NCBI GenBank assembly: GCA_020721905.1
Contig: DYLU01000010.1
Location: 1-60,977, forward strand
Direction: 5' to 3'
Source: Leptospira biflexa
GTDB taxonomy: Bacteria > Spirochaetota > UBA4802 > UB4802
Length of the DNA stretch: 60,977 nt
Position numbers and translations under genes: made by a program. Positions within the stretch are counted from its first letter, which is position 1, and every line of letters starts with the position of its first letter. The notes beneath the pieces were generated by a model, which searched no databases, was not told the origin of the DNA, and was given only the letters and a program-made list of their open reading frames with translations. This document shows positions 27,672-37,736 of this stretch, one piece after another.

Positions 27672-28189
27672 TGGATGCAAAGCAAATTGAAGAAGCAATT
27701 AATACTATAGGCAATGGTATTATCAAAGAATTTGGCGATATTTCAGATGTGGCGCTTGTTGGCATACAAACCCGCGGAGTGGAGATAGCAAAGCGGATAA
27801 AGAAACATCTTGAAACAAATAGCGGTAACGAAATCAAGATGGGTACACTTGATATTACGTTTTATCGTGATGATCTGGCAACACGGGGGATGCTTCCGGC
27901 AATAAAAGAAACTGCAATAACATTTAATATTACCAAAAAGATTATCATCCTGGTTGATGATGTTCTTTTTACCGGAAGAACAATCAAGGCTGCGCTGGAA
28001 ACATTAATGTCATTTGGCAGACCACAGATAATACGTCTTGCAGTGCTTGTTGACCGTGGTAACCGTGAACTTCCTATTCAGCCGGATTATTGCGGTTTGA
28101 AGATACAGACAAAAATAGGTGATAAGGTAAAAGTGCGACTTAAAGAAACAGATGGCATAAATGATACTGTAGTATACTGCACCGAATAA
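27650..28189 (+). CDS. pyrR: bifunctional pyrimidine regulator PyrR / uracil phosphoribosyltransferase
   Basis: 179 aa. PRPP-binding motif [12 protein letters not shown] is clear and the flanks [19 protein letters not shown], and [13 protein letters not shown] are PyrR signatures. Start GTG 27650 is chosen because GGAGG lies seven bases upstream and the added residues align with the family N-terminus; ATG 27671 is the alternative. In Gram-positive bacteria PyrR binds pyr mRNA to attenuate it; here no attenuator is evident before carB, so it may mainly act as a uracil phosphoribosyltransferase. Confidence 0.93.
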   Translation: MCEEKVLMDAKQIEEAINTIGNGIIKEFGDISDVALVGIQTRGVEIAKRIKKHLETNSGNEIKMGTLDITFYRDDLATRGMLPAIKETAITFNITKKIIILVDDVLFTGRTIKAALETLMSFGRPQIIRLAVLVDRGNRELPIQPDYCGLKIQTKIGDKVKVRLKETDGINDTVVYCTE

Positions 28190-28202
28190 ATTAAAGTAAA
28201 TT

Positions 28203-29078
28203 ATGAAAACCACCTTTCATTGTATCCCCTGCCATGTAAATCATATCTACCGTGTTATTTCAGGATTACCATTTGATGACACTCTCAAGCTAACTATACT
28301 GCAAGAGGTGTTGCCATATATTATCCGTAATTATCAAGCACCACCTGATTGCGCATATGAAATGTACAGGATAGTCAGAGAACGTACAGGCATTAAAGAC
28401 CCTTTTGACAAAATAAAAAAGCAGAGCAATGAGCGTATGATGGCATTAGTGCCGGATCTGCGCAAATTGCTGTCAGCAGGTGGCACCTTGCAAAAAGCAC
28501 TGCAGATAGCACTTGTTGCAAATATTATTGATTATGGAATTGGCGGCAATGCCTATTATGATGACTATGCTGATACATTCAGGAACCTGGTGGAAGATTG
28601 CATGATACCTGATGAGTTTTATACACATTTTGTACAATCAGTGAATTCTTCACAAAAGATTCTTTACATAGCTGATAATGCAGGGGAGATAGTTGCTGAT
28701 AAGCTGCTTGTTGAATGTCTGCCAAAAGATAAGGTGATCTTTGCTGTGCGTGGAGGTCCTGTAATAAACGATGCAACAATTGAAGATGCGCATTCTATTG
28801 GCCTGGACACAGTAGTGCCGGTAATTACCACTGGTGACCAAACACCCGGGATTAATCTGGCGCGTTGCAGCAAAGACTTTTTATATGAGCTATCGCAGGC
28901 TGATATGGTAATACTCAAAGGACAGGGAAATTTTGAAGCCATGATAGATGCATCATTAGAAGGGATAGCTAAAAAAGGATTAAAAATGTTTTTTTTATTT
29001 AAGGTAAAATGCCTTCCTGTTGCAGATTTTACCCATAAAAAAATTGGTGATAGCGCATTTATGCTAAGAGAACTATAA
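28203..29078 (+). CDS. DUF89 / ARMT1-family damage-control phosphatase
   Basis: 291 aa. Subfamily I features: an N-terminal CIPC pair (CIPCH), ADNAGEIVADK with the metal-binding Asp and Asn, VRGGPVINDAT, and LKGQGNFE. These enzymes are metal-dependent phosphatases that remove damaged or toxic phosphometabolites such as sugar phosphates. It starts 13 bases after pyrR and ends at a perfect palindromic terminator, so carB-pyrR-DUF89 appears to be one unit. Confidence 0.82.
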   Translation: MKTTFHCIPCHVNHIYRVISGLPFDDTLKLTILQEVLPYIIRNYQAPPDCAYEMYRIVRERTGIKDPFDKIKKQSNERMMALVPDLRKLLSAGGTLQKALQIALVANIIDYGIGGNAYYDDYADTFRNLVEDCMIPDEFYTHFVQSVNSSQKILYIADNAGEIVADKLLVECLPKDKVIFAVRGGPVINDATIEDAHSIGLDTVVPVITTGDQTPGINLARCSKDFLYELSQADMVILKGQGNFEAMIDASLEGIAKKGLKMFFLFKVKCLPVADFTHKKIGDSAFMLREL

Positions 29079-29098
29079 AGGCTGCCGCGGCAGCCTTT
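29077..29098. terminator. bidirectional intrinsic terminator
   Basis: Perfect palindrome with core GGCTGCCGCGGCAGCC and AAA/TTT flanks, starting within the stop codon of the DUF89 gene. It separates convergent transcription units and works in both directions by symmetry. Confidence 0.8.
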
Positions 29099-29117
29099 AT
29101 ATATTGTAATAGTTAAT

Positions 29118-30359
29118 TTATTCTTTTACCGGTGGTTTTAATAGGGCCATTACTATCATTAAACCAACTATACCCAGCACAAGAGTAGGCCAGAACGCTA
29201 CCTGATACGAACCAAATGCATCTTTTGCCTGACCGGAAATGATACCGCCAATAATAGCACCAAGTCCATATGCAAAGAAGACCACCCCGTAGTTTCGGGC
29301 ATAGTTTTTTAATCCATAAAATGTCAGCGTTGCTGTAGGTGCTATTGCCAGCCATCCACCAAGTATGAGCCAGAAACCGCAGAAGGCAACAACATAAAGA
29401 ATGAGATCACCTTCTTTTGCCATGAGCATCATAATTGATACGGCAATGATAAGCAACAGGTTAACTATAGCAGCACCTTTTGGCGTAATCTTATCGGTAA
29501 GCCAGCCAAATAGTGGACGACCTAAAGCATTGAATATTGCAAAAATACCAACCAGCATAGTGGCTGTTTCTCCATCTATCTTGATTATTTCACTGCCAAC
29601 CGGTTTTGAAATTCCAATAGCCATCAGTCCTGCCAAACATCCAATGAGGTATGCTAAGAATAACCCCCAGAAGGTTGATGTTTTAATCATTTGCGATGAA
29701 TCAAAATCCACAGCACTGCTTGCAGCTGCAGGTGGCGTCCAGCCTGCGGGTTTCCAGCCAGCTTCGGGGTTTTTGTATGGTAAAGCCAGGATAACAATAA
29801 GAATTGCAAAGGTTATCCCAAAATAAAGAAAAGTTGTTGAAAGGCCAATAGATGGGATTAATGAACCAGCTACTTTTGCTGTAATTAATGCCGAACCGCC
29901 AAACCCCGCCAGTACCAATCCTGTAGCCAATCCCTTTTGATCTGGAAACCATTGCCCAACGATATTGATGGGACATCCGTAAACAATACCAACGCCGCTA
30001 CCAGCAATGATCCCATAGGTTAAGATTAAAAGGTTAATGCTTTTTGCTTCAGCAGCAAAGTACGAAAGTGCCCATCCTAAACCAACAATTAATCCGCCAA
30101 GAACAGAAAGTTTCTTTGCGCCAAATTTAGACATTATTTTTCCGGAAAAGAACATGAGAATTGAAAAGGAAGCTAAGAAAGTCATAAAGGGAAGATTACC
30201 CTGTGTTGCAGTAATGTTAAAGCTTTCGGTAATTGGCTTTAAAAATACGCTGTATGAGTATACACTGCCCAGACATAAACAGATTATTAAACCGGTAACA
30301 ACGTATACCCACCTGCCTGCTTCCGGTGACAGGCCAAAAAGTTTGTTGTGATGTGTCAT
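29118..30359 (-). CDS. MFS transporter, oxalate/formate antiporter-like (OFA family)
   Basis: 413 aa, about twelve membrane helices. The N-terminus (GRWVYVVTGLIICLCLGSVYSYSVF) and AGSGVGIVYGCPINIVGQWFPD, with FPDxKGLATGL, are typical of the OxlT-like OFA group of monocarboxylate or dicarboxylate carriers. Substrate unknown. Start ATG 30359 with AGGAGGA upstream on the minus strand. It shares a terminator palindrome with the DUF89 gene. Confidence 0.88.
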   Translation of the reverse strand: MTHHNKLFGLSPEAGRWVYVVTGLIICLCLGSVYSYSVFLKPITESFNITATQGNLPFMTFLASFSILMFFSGKIMSKFGAKKLSVLGGLIVGLGWALSYFAAEAKSINLLILTYGIIAGSGVGIVYGCPINIVGQWFPDQKGLATGLVLAGFGGSALITAKVAGSLIPSIGLSTTFLYFGITFAILIVILALPYKNPEAGWKPAGWTPPAAASSAVDFDSSQMIKTSTFWGLFLAYLIGCLAGLMAIGISKPVGSEIIKIDGETATMLVGIFAIFNALGRPLFGWLTDKITPKGAAIVNLLLIIAVSIMMLMAKEGDLILYVVAFCGFWLILGGWLAIAPTATLTFYGLKNYARNYGVVFFAYGLGAIIGGIISGQAKDAFGSYQVAFWPTLVLGIVGLMIVMALLKPPVKE

Positions 30360-30532
30360 ATAATCCGATCCTCCTGAAATTTTATTGATAAAATTTTACA
30401 TTTATTTTATAGAAATCATCATAAAAAGCAAAAAGAATCCACCACTATTAGTCAAGAATAAATTTTGTGAATATACAAAATATAAAAATCTGTTTTTTGC
30501 ATTATTTAGTGCTGATTGTATATGGTATAACA

Positions 30533-31546
30533 CTATATTGCATGTTTGTTAGTATATTGTTTGGTATCCTGATTTCTGGAAATGGTATGCCCCTTGCCAT
30601 TGGAATAAAACGCTTTGGTTACAGCAAATGGTTCTTCATACTGCTGGGCAGCATTCCACCATATAAAGCCTCTCACTCCGGCATCATGTACAGCCTGAAT
30701 CTGCTTTTCCATGTACTCCTGGAATGAAAGACCTGACATTGCTACTTTAATCTTGAATGCCTGAACATACATAACGACCTGTGCATTTTTTGTTCGTTCT
30801 TTAGCTCTTTTGGCGGTAATAAAAACAGTATAGTATGGATCTGACATTAATTTTTTACTCCAGGTATAGTGCGAAGGGTATGCCATTGGGCAAATAACAT
30901 CAACAACCTGATCCAACCCTTCCATGCGCTGGCCAATAGTGTCATTGATATTGAGCGGTATACGGCCAAATACATCGCAGGCAACCTTGACATTGTATTG
31001 TTGTAATTCCGTTTTTGCCCGTGCCAGGAATCCTTCAACAGTTTTATACCGCTGTTCAAGAGGTATGTGTTTCAGTATACCATAGTCATTAAATCGTATG
31101 TAATCAAATTGAATTTCCCTGAAGCCAATTTCACAGGCTTTTTTTGCTAAATCCAGTCTTTTGGCAATGAGTTCTTCAGGTATTGGATATGCCTTTAACC
31201 CGTCAGGAAACATGACGATTCGCGCAATGGGGTAAATGCCCTGCGAAATTACGTACTCAATATTATCCTTAGGTATTAACAATTTATTGCTGGACTCATT
31301 ATGGACATCAATAACAACTGTATTGAATCCTGCATCTTTTGCTTTTGTAATAAAATTTTTTAAAAGATTAATATCGCGCCCCGATTGCGAGTTGAGATAA
31401 ATGCCTTTATAAAATTCAGGTGCAGACAGCAGCTGTTTGGCTTCTTCAACAGTAACCTGCGTATCGCTTTTACCAAACATCTCAAAGCCAATAAGAATAG
31501 CTACTGTGGTGATAATACCTATAAGTACTATGGCAATCTTTTTCAT
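30533..31546 (-). CDS. DUF4015 putative glycoside hydrolase-like exported protein
   Basis: 337 aa. One N-terminal hydrophobic helix anchors or exports the protein; no cysteine lipobox. The body matches DUF4015, a TIM-barrel group near GH13/GH-like enzymes: KGIYLNSQSG, FNTVVIDVHNESS, GIYPIARIVMFPD, EIQFDYIRFND, CDVFGR, VDVICPMAYPSHY and RGFIWWNA. Acidic residues in the QFDYIRF and MAYPS segments may be catalytic. The substrate in the envelope is unknown. Confidence 0.78.
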   Translation of the reverse strand: MKKIAIVLIGIITTVAILIGFEMFGKSDTQVTVEEAKQLLSAPEFYKGIYLNSQSGRDINLLKNFITKAKDAGFNTVVIDVHNESSNKLLIPKDNIEYVISQGIYPIARIVMFPDGLKAYPIPEELIAKRLDLAKKACEIGFREIQFDYIRFNDYGILKHIPLEQRYKTVEGFLARAKTELQQYNVKVACDVFGRIPLNINDTIGQRMEGLDQVVDVICPMAYPSHYTWSKKLMSDPYYTVFITAKRAKERTKNAQVVMYVQAFKIKVAMSGLSFQEYMEKQIQAVHDAGVRGFIWWNAAQQYEEPFAVTKAFYSNGKGHTISRNQDTKQYTNKHAI

Positions 31547-31739
31547 AGTGTTTCCTTTCTTTTAGTTAAATGATATTTACAAGGTATATGGTGCTACAAT
31601 TGCTTAATTTGTCGACTAAAATATATATTCGTTTTACCAAAAAAACAGTGCTAAAATTTTTGTTTACTTATCATGTATGGTGATTATGTGATACAAAGTG
31701 TATGAATGTATTTTATTTATAGTAAATGGTAAACATACT

Positions 31740-32072
31740 ATGCGTTTAAGGTCATTACATCCGCAATATTCAGATCCTCACAAAATCGTTGCAGTATGGC
31801 GGGAAGGTTTGCTTGCAAAGAAGGTGCTTGAAGGAAAGACTAAAGGCTACAGGCATCATCCGCAATTGGTACGGTTTGTCAATTACGCCCAACAACGTGA
31901 AGCTATGCAGGCATATCTTTTCCTGATCCATGACGATGCAGAAAAAAGAGGCTATCGGTTTTCTGCTGAAAAGATTGAAGCAAAACCACTGGTGGCATTA
32001 ATCCCTGTCACCCGCGGGCAATTAGAATATGAATTTGAATATTTGCTTAAAAAAGGTGTATGTTCGCAATAG
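31740..32072 (+). CDS. pyrimidine-dimer DNA glycosylase (endonuclease V-like)
   Basis: 110 aa, starting at the ATG that yields the family N-terminus MRLRSLHPQY; an in-frame ATG at 31698 adds 14 residues. The pattern (LVxxWREGLLAKKVL, GYRHHPQLVRF, RGYRFSAEKIE) fits the PF03013 group related to phage T4 DenV, which excises UV pyrimidine dimers through the alpha-amino group of residue 2. The processed N-terminus is therefore probably Arg2 here. T4 DenV has Thr2, so the chemistry may differ. Confidence 0.75.
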   Translation: MRLRSLHPQYSDPHKIVAVWREGLLAKKVLEGKTKGYRHHPQLVRFVNYAQQREAMQAYLFLIHDDAEKRGYRFSAEKIEAKPLVALIPVTRGQLEYEFEYLLKKGVCSQ

Positions 32073-32157
32073 ATCCTGGTATCAGGAACTATCGCACAAA
32101 AAAAAAGAATATACAATGTCATCCTGTGTTTTACTGTATTGAAGGTGAACGTGAGCC

Positions 32158-33426
32158 ATGGAAGAAGAAGCAATAAAATCAAGAATCATATCTGACAACC
32201 CATTCAGGGCACTCAGGGTGTATAATTTCAGGTTGTTTTTTATGGGCCAGTTTATTTCACTCATTGGGACATGGATTCAGCAACTGGCTTCAAGCTGGCT
32301 GATGTACCGCTTAACTTCTTCATCCATGTGGTTGGGCTTACTTGCATTTTCTGCACAGCTTCCCATTTTTTTGTTCACGCCCATTACCGGTGTGGTGGCT
32401 GACCGCTATAACCGACATCATATATTAATGATTACGCAGATCCTTTTATGTGTGCAATCCTTTATTTTAGGATTATTGGTGGTATTGGGGCATGTCACAC
32501 CGGCGTGGCTTTTGGTTCTCAACATCATGCAGGGGTGTTTCAATGCCTTTGATATGCCGGTGCGACAGTCATTTGTATTTGACATGGTTGCCCAGAAGGA
32601 ACTTTTAAGCAATGCCATTGCACTTAATTCAGTAGTATTTAACAGTACCCGACTGATTGGACCGCCACTGGCTGGTTTGTTGGTGGCACAGTTTGGCGAA
32701 GGTATCTGCTTTTTAATAAATACAACAACATTTTCAGGGATCATTGTTGCATTGCTTTTTATGAAAAATGTTACCTATACGTCATTATCCCGTGCAGGCA
32801 ATTTTAAGGAAAATATTCACGAGGGTTTACGGTATGTAAAGAACCATTACCCTATCCGTATGGTGCTGTTGCTGCTTGCACTTATCAGTTTACTGGGAAT
32901 GCCATATATGGTGCTTATGCCGGTTGTTGCAGTAGAAATTTTGCATGGTGATTCACACACGTTAGGTTTTCTTTTAGGAACGGCAGGGTTGGGTGCGCTT
33001 ATTGGTGCGCTGTTTATAGCATCACGAAGCCACACTGCACGGTTTGAAAATAGTATTGCAGCCGGTTCACTTTTGCTTGGATGCGGGCTGATACTGTTTT
33101 CGTTTTCACGGAATTTGTATGTTTCATTGGTTCTTATGTTTATTATTGGCGTCAGTTTGATTATTCAGATGGCATCGTCCAATACCTTTATACAGTCCAT
33201 GGTGGAAGATTCAATGCGTGGCAGGGTTATGAGTCTGTATACCATGTCATTCATTGGTATGGCCACCATTGGTAATTTATTTGCAGGAATAATAGCCCAC
33301 CGTATTGGTGTTCCCCGTACACTGCTTTTGAGCGGTGTGGGATGTACAATTGTTGCTTTTCTGTTTTACAGGAATTTAAAAATTTTAAAGAAAAATATTA
33401 TTCTTTTAACAAATCAACATGTATGA
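32158..33426 (+). CDS. MFS transporter, MFS_3/EntS-like exporter
   Basis: 422 aa, twelve membrane helices. N-terminal FFMGQFISLIGTWIQQLASSWL and GVVADRYNRHHILMITQ with the loop 2-3 motif DRYNRR-like, typical of the MFS_3 (enterobactin exporter type) group. Probably exports a drug or metabolite. ATG 32158 has GTGA upstream only, so the start is uncertain by a few residues. A near-copy of the dispersed motif (GGAACTATCGC) lies 70 bases upstream. Confidence 0.85.
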   Translation: MEEEAIKSRIISDNPFRALRVYNFRLFFMGQFISLIGTWIQQLASSWLMYRLTSSSMWLGLLAFSAQLPIFLFTPITGVVADRYNRHHILMITQILLCVQSFILGLLVVLGHVTPAWLLVLNIMQGCFNAFDMPVRQSFVFDMVAQKELLSNAIALNSVVFNSTRLIGPPLAGLLVAQFGEGICFLINTTTFSGIIVALLFMKNVTYTSLSRAGNFKENIHEGLRYVKNHYPIRMVLLLLALISLLGMPYMVLMPVVAVEILHGDSHTLGFLLGTAGLGALIGALFIASRSHTARFENSIAAGSLLLGCGLILFSFSRNLYVSLVLMFIIGVSLIIQMASSNTFIQSMVEDSMRGRVMSLYTMSFIGMATIGNLFAGIIAHRIGVPRTLLLSGVGCTIVAFLFYRNLKILKKNIILLTNQHV

Positions 33427-33605
33427 TTATCATGATCACATGATTTTACACATCATCACTTTTTTAATGGTGAAGTTGAATATTAAACACAATTCTTTTT
33501 TAAAACTTTTGTTGACATACCGGCATTATAATTCTATATGTGTTGCACTCTCCGTTTCAGCTTTATACTTCGCGTCATAAAATCCTATTATTATGGGGTA
33601 TGTGT

Positions 33606-34055
33606 ATGACTATTCTTACCACAATTGAATCCGACCTCAAAAACGCAATTAAAAACAAACATGAGCTGTTAAGCAGCACTCTGCGCATGCTTAAGTCGGA
33701 CATAATGTATGAAAAAACAAAGGGCACCGAAGAATTAACCGATGAAAAAATAGTTGAGGTGTTAACACGCAGTGCCAAAAGACGCAAAGAAGCCATAGCT
33801 GAATATGAAAAAGCAGGCAGGGATGACCTTGCTTCAAAGGAAAGACAGGAACTGGAGATCATCATGAAATACCTGCCGCAACAGATGAGCGAAGCTGAAA
33901 TTGCTGCCCATATTGATGCCGTTATTGCCTCAATGGGAACTGTTACTAAAAAAGATATGGGCAGGGTCATGGGGCAGGTTATGAAAGACCTGAAAGGCAG
34001 GGCCGACGGGCAGGTTGTTAAGCAGATTGTACAGAATAAACTTGAAAATCTGTAA
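33606..34055 (+). CDS. yqeY: YqeY-family GatB/YqeY domain protein
   Basis: 149 aa, standard length for YqeY. ATG 33606 matches the family start (IESDLKNAIKNK) with GGGG eight bases upstream; longer in-frame starts lack sites. It has RRKEAIAEYEKAGR, EIIMKYLPQQMSEAEI and MGRVMGQVMKDLKGRADG, all hallmark. It shares the tRNA-binding tail domain of GatB. It lies just ahead of dnaG, an arrangement seen in several phyla. Confidence 0.9.
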   Translation: MTILTTIESDLKNAIKNKHELLSSTLRMLKSDIMYEKTKGTEELTDEKIVEVLTRSAKRRKEAIAEYEKAGRDDLASKERQELEIIMKYLPQQMSEAEIAAHIDAVIASMGTVTKKDMGRVMGQVMKDLKGRADGQVVKQIVQNKLENL

Positions 34056-34078
34056 AATTCTATATATATTACTATCAA

Positions 34079-35851
34079 ATGGCTATCCCCCAAGATACGA
34101 TTGAACATATACGGCAGAAAGCTGCTATAGAAGATATAATTAAACGCTATGTTCCCACCCTTACCAAAAAGGGTAAGAACTTTGTGGGGCTGTGCCCATT
34201 CCATAAAGAAAAGACCCCTTCGTTTACGGTATCACCCGATAAACAGATGTTCTATTGTTTTGGATGTCATGAAGGCGGCAATGTCTTTACATTTATATCA
34301 AAGGTTGAACATGTTAGTTTTGTTGAAAGTGTTAAGATTGTAGGGGAACTTGTTGGCATACCTGTTCATGATGATGTAAAGAACAGGGATGATGAATACA
34401 GCAGGCTTTTAAAAATAAACGCAATCATTGGCCAGAGCTATCGCAAAGCATTACATGAACCTGCAAACAGGCATGCGCTGGATTATCTTTTAAACCGTGG
34501 AGTAACCAGGCAAAGTATTGATGAATTTGAGCTGGGATATGCTCCTGACGAGTGGCGTTATGCTACTGATATTTTAAAGAATATGAATATTTCGCTTGAT
34601 GTGGCAGTAAAAACGGGCAATGTTAATAAAGTAATAAAAAACGGTACCACTCATTACTATGACAGATTCCGGAACAGGGTTATATTCCCTATTTTTGACC
34701 AAAAAAATGAAATTATTGGCTTTGGTGGTAGAATAATTGAACAGGGCCAACCCAAATACCTGAATTCGCCGGAATCGCCAGTTTTTCAAAAGCGCAACAT
34801 TCTTTACGGACTGAATAAATCACGGCAACATATATCTGAACTTGGCAGGGCAATAGTTGTTGAAGGGTATCTTGATGTCATTGGCGTGTATCAGGCGGGT
34901 ATTCAAAATGTTGTTGCACCACTGGGTACTGCGTTAACACTGGAACAATTACAACTTTTGTCACGTTTATGTAACGAGGTAATTATTGTATTTGATGCTG
35001 ATTCTGCAGGGATTAAGGCTTCACTCAGGTCACTTGATGTTGCCCGGAGTTTAAATATTGATATTCGTATTGCACAATTACCTCAGCTTGACCCGTTTGA
35101 TTTTGTAGCAAAGTTTGGCGTTAGGGAGTTTATGGCAATTATTGACAGAGCATTACAGCCCGTTGATTTTAGAATTGAGCGTATAATAGCGGAAAATAAG
35201 GGCAAACAGGTTGATATAGTAAAGCAGCTTTTTGCAGTATTGCGGGATATAACTTCTGAAGTGCAGCGACATCATTACTTTAAAAAGCTGGCGGCCACTT
35301 TTGAGGTTCCGGAAGAGGCTATCCGCACAGATTATGAGCGTTTTGCAAAAGGGCAAAAAACAAATGGGGGGGCGATAGTACCCAGCAATAATCCTTTAGA
35401 TTTTTATGATAAAAGCCAGCGTGAACTGGTGCTTTTGCTGTGCAATTACCCTGAACTGGTTGAACATGCAATTGTGGATTGCTCTCTGTCACAGTTTACC
35501 GATACTGTGGCAAAAAATATCTACCAGGCAATAATTGACCTGTATGAAAAAAATGAACCTGTTTCACTGGATAAAATGTTTGATTTTTTCCCTGAAGGTC
35601 AGGAAGCACAATTGCTAACTCAGGGTTTTTCAAAGCAGTTTTCATTTGAGGATCCCAAAGTTGCCTATTCAGAAATAATATTAAATATGCGGCTGTATAC
35701 TATCGACAAAAAAATTAATGAATTTGCCGAAAAAATTAAGAAGAATCAGCAGGATAATATACAATATTATATGACCGAATTGGAAGTATTGCGCCGGGAA
35801 AGAGAAAAATTGGCTTCATATATTTATAACAAAGGCAGTGCAAAAATATAA
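34079..35851 (+). CDS. dnaG: DNA primase
   Basis: 590 aa. An N-terminal CHC2 zinc finger (CPFH...CFGC), the RNA polymerase core (ERNxxF region), a TOPRIM domain with VVEGYLDV and FDADSAG, and a C-terminal helicase-binding region from about residue 445. It makes RNA primers at the replication fork. It lies between yqeY and rpoD, which is the macromolecular synthesis operon. A dispersed-motif copy is located at codons 431-434, exactly in the linker between the primase core and the DnaB-binding domain. Confidence 0.97.
   Translation: MAIPQDTIEHIRQKAAIEDIIKRYVPTLTKKGKNFVGLCPFHKEKTPSFTVSPDKQMFYCFGCHEGGNVFTFISKVEHVSFVESVKIVGELVGIPVHDDVKNRDDEYSRLLKINAIIGQSYRKALHEPANRHALDYLLNRGVTRQSIDEFELGYAPDEWRYATDILKNMNISLDVAVKTGNVNKVIKNGTTHYYDRFRNRVIFPIFDQKNEIIGFGGRIIEQGQPKYLNSPESPVFQKRNILYGLNKSRQHISELGRAIVVEGYLDVIGVYQAGIQNVVAPLGTALTLEQLQLLSRLCNEVIIVFDADSAGIKASLRSLDVARSLNIDIRIAQLPQLDPFDFVAKFGVREFMAIIDRALQPVDFRIERIIAENKGKQVDIVKQLFAVLRDITSEVQRHHYFKKLAATFEVPEEAIRTDYERFAKGQKTNGGAIVPSNNPLDFYDKSQRELVLLLCNYPELVEHAIVDCSLSQFTDTVAKNIYQAIIDLYEKNEPVSLDKMFDFFPEGQEAQLLTQGFSKQFSFEDPKVAYSEIILNMRLYTIDKKINEFAEKIKKNQQDNIQYYMTELEVLRREREKLASYIYNKGSAKI
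35370..35385 (-). repeat. dispersed motif copy 6 (dnaG linker)
   Basis: GGGCGATAGTACCCAG within dnaG, giving GAIVPS in protein. It sits between two structural domains, where insertion or drift would be tolerated. Confidence 0.65.
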
Positions 35852-35890
35852 GATTACAGTAAAATTTTAATTAAAGGGTAAAGTTTAATT

Positions 35891-37654
35891 ATGGCAAAGG
35901 GTGATATTCTTTTAGAAAGCATTCCAGAAGTTAAAAAGCTTGTGGATCTGGGTAAAACAAATGGTGAGATTACCTATGATGAGCTTAACGATATTTTGCC
36001 CGATAAGATATTAAATTCTGATAAAATTGATGATATTTTCATTCTTCTCAATCAATTAGGCATTGATGTTGTTGAAGAACCCACGCGGCGTGCAGAAGCG
36101 GTATCATCAAAAAAAGAAAAATCCCATTCAAAAAAAGCATCAGCTCAGACATCCGAAACTGCTGTTACCGATGACCCTATCCGCCTGTATTTGAAAGAAA
36201 TTGGTAAGGTATCACTGCTTTCCGGAGATGAAGAGGTGAAGCTGGCAAAGCGCATAGAAGAAGGCGAAATTCTTATTGAGAATGCTGTACTGGATTCTAC
36301 AGTGCTTCTCAATGAGCTTATCAAAAATCATCCAAAAGTTAAAAGCGGCAAAATTAAACTGACCGATGTATTGCGGATAAATAAACTCTACTATTTTTCT
36401 TCTTTTGATATGCATGATTTAGAGAAGCGCTATGAAAACAACATAAATATTATCATAGCGGAAGACAAAAAAATAACACAATACCGCAACAAGCTGCGAA
36501 AATTATCTGAAGAATCCAAAAAAGCATTAGAATTAAAAGAAAAAATAGCAGAATCCTACAAAATTATTAAGGATGCACTGGTAAACCTGCAGGTTCACGA
36601 AAATGAAATAAATAAAACAGCACAGCGTATTCTGTCAATGGTTACCAGAATAAAGGAAACACGGCATTTTTTTAAGAGCATTGAAAATCAATATAACAAA
36701 TCAGTAAAAGAGTTAAAGCAGTATGGCCGTAAATTAGAAAAGAATGAAGATGTAAAAAAAATATTAAAGGAACTTAAAGTCAGGACCAAAGATGAAATCC
36801 TGGAGATAGTTAAAGATATAAGAAATAACGAGCGCAAGATCCGCCGTATAGAGCAGGAAGCAGGCGCCACCTGCGATGAAATTATGCAGTGGGGCACACA
36901 GATTGAGATTGGCCACCGAAAAATTTCGCTGGCAAAAAAAGAGCTCATTAATGCAAACCTGCGTCTGGTAGTGTCAATTGCCAAGAAATATGCCAACAGA
37001 GGCATGCATTTCTTTGACCTGATTCAGGAAGGAAATATTGGCTTAATAAAAGCTGTAGATAAGTTTGAGTACCGCAAGGGGTATAAATTTTCTACTTATG
37101 CCACATGGTGGATACGGCAGGCAATAACAAGGGCAATTTCTGACCAGGCTCGTACCATACGCATCCCTGTACATATGATTGAACAGATAAACAAAGTAAT
37201 GCGTGAAACACGCCTCTTTCAGCAGGAATTTGGCCGTGAGCCAAGCCCTGAAGAATTAGCCGACAGGTTGGGCTGGCCAGTTAGCAAGGTTAAGGGCGTA
37301 AAGAATGTGGCCCGCGAGCCCATATCACTTGAAACACCCATAGGCGAGGAAGAAGATTCTTTGCTGGGTGATTTTATTGAGGATAAAGAGGTGGATTCAC
37401 CGCTGAATACTGCAGCATACAGGCTGCTTTCTGAGCAGATAAATGCAGTGCTGAGCACATTGCCGGCCCGTGAACAAAAAGTTATCCGCATGCGGTTTGG
37501 TCTGGATGACGGTTATTCCCATACGCTGGAAGAAGTTGGGTATGTGTTTAAGGTAACCCGTGAGCGCATCAGACAGATAGAAGCTAAAGCATTGCGCCGG
37601 TTGCGACATCCCACCCGTGCACGAAAATTGAAAGATTATCTTGACTATATGTAA
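35891..37654 (+). CDS. rpoD: RNA polymerase primary sigma factor
   Basis: 587 aa. Region 1.1 precedes a short Ser/Lys linker, region 1.2 ([13 protein letters not shown]), a long non-conserved helical segment of roughly 230 residues, then region 2 ([27 protein letters not shown] and [14 protein letters not shown]), region 3 and region 4 with the helix-turn-helix ([16 protein letters not shown]). The -10-recognition helix looks like that of a normal housekeeping sigma. GGGTAAAG lies upstream of ATG 35891. It ends at an intrinsic terminator. Confidence 0.97.
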   Translation: MAKGDILLESIPEVKKLVDLGKTNGEITYDELNDILPDKILNSDKIDDIFILLNQLGIDVVEEPTRRAEAVSSKKEKSHSKKASAQTSETAVTDDPIRLYLKEIGKVSLLSGDEEVKLAKRIEEGEILIENAVLDSTVLLNELIKNHPKVKSGKIKLTDVLRINKLYYFSSFDMHDLEKRYENNINIIIAEDKKITQYRNKLRKLSEESKKALELKEKIAESYKIIKDALVNLQVHENEINKTAQRILSMVTRIKETRHFFKSIENQYNKSVKELKQYGRKLEKNEDVKKILKELKVRTKDEILEIVKDIRNNERKIRRIEQEAGATCDEIMQWGTQIEIGHRKISLAKKELINANLRLVVSIAKKYANRGMHFFDLIQEGNIGLIKAVDKFEYRKGYKFSTYATWWIRQAITRAISDQARTIRIPVHMIEQINKVMRETRLFQQEFGREPSPEELADRLGWPVSKVKGVKNVAREPISLETPIGEEEDSLLGDFIEDKEVDSPLNTAAYRLLSEQINAVLSTLPAREQKVIRMRFGLDDGYSHTLEEVGYVFKVTRERIRQIEAKALRRLRHPTRARKLKDYLDYM

Positions 37655-37675
37655 CAATGCTTCTACAATAGCAAT

Positions 37676-37708
37676 AAAAATGGGAGAGTGTAACTCCCAT
37701 TTTTTTTA
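37676..37708 (+). terminator. rho-independent terminator of the dnaG-rpoD operon
   Basis: AAAATGGGAG / CTCCCATTTT with a 7-base loop followed by TTTTTTAT, 22 bases after the rpoD stop. Confidence 0.88.
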
Positions 37709-37736
37709 TAATAACTTAATTAATACCGGGTATACT

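Noticed and set aside
30467-30727. 86-aa hydrophobic ORF on the plus strand
   Set aside because: It overlaps the 3' end of the DUF4015 gene on the other strand, without a ribosome site; its hydrophobicity comes from the antisense of a coding region.
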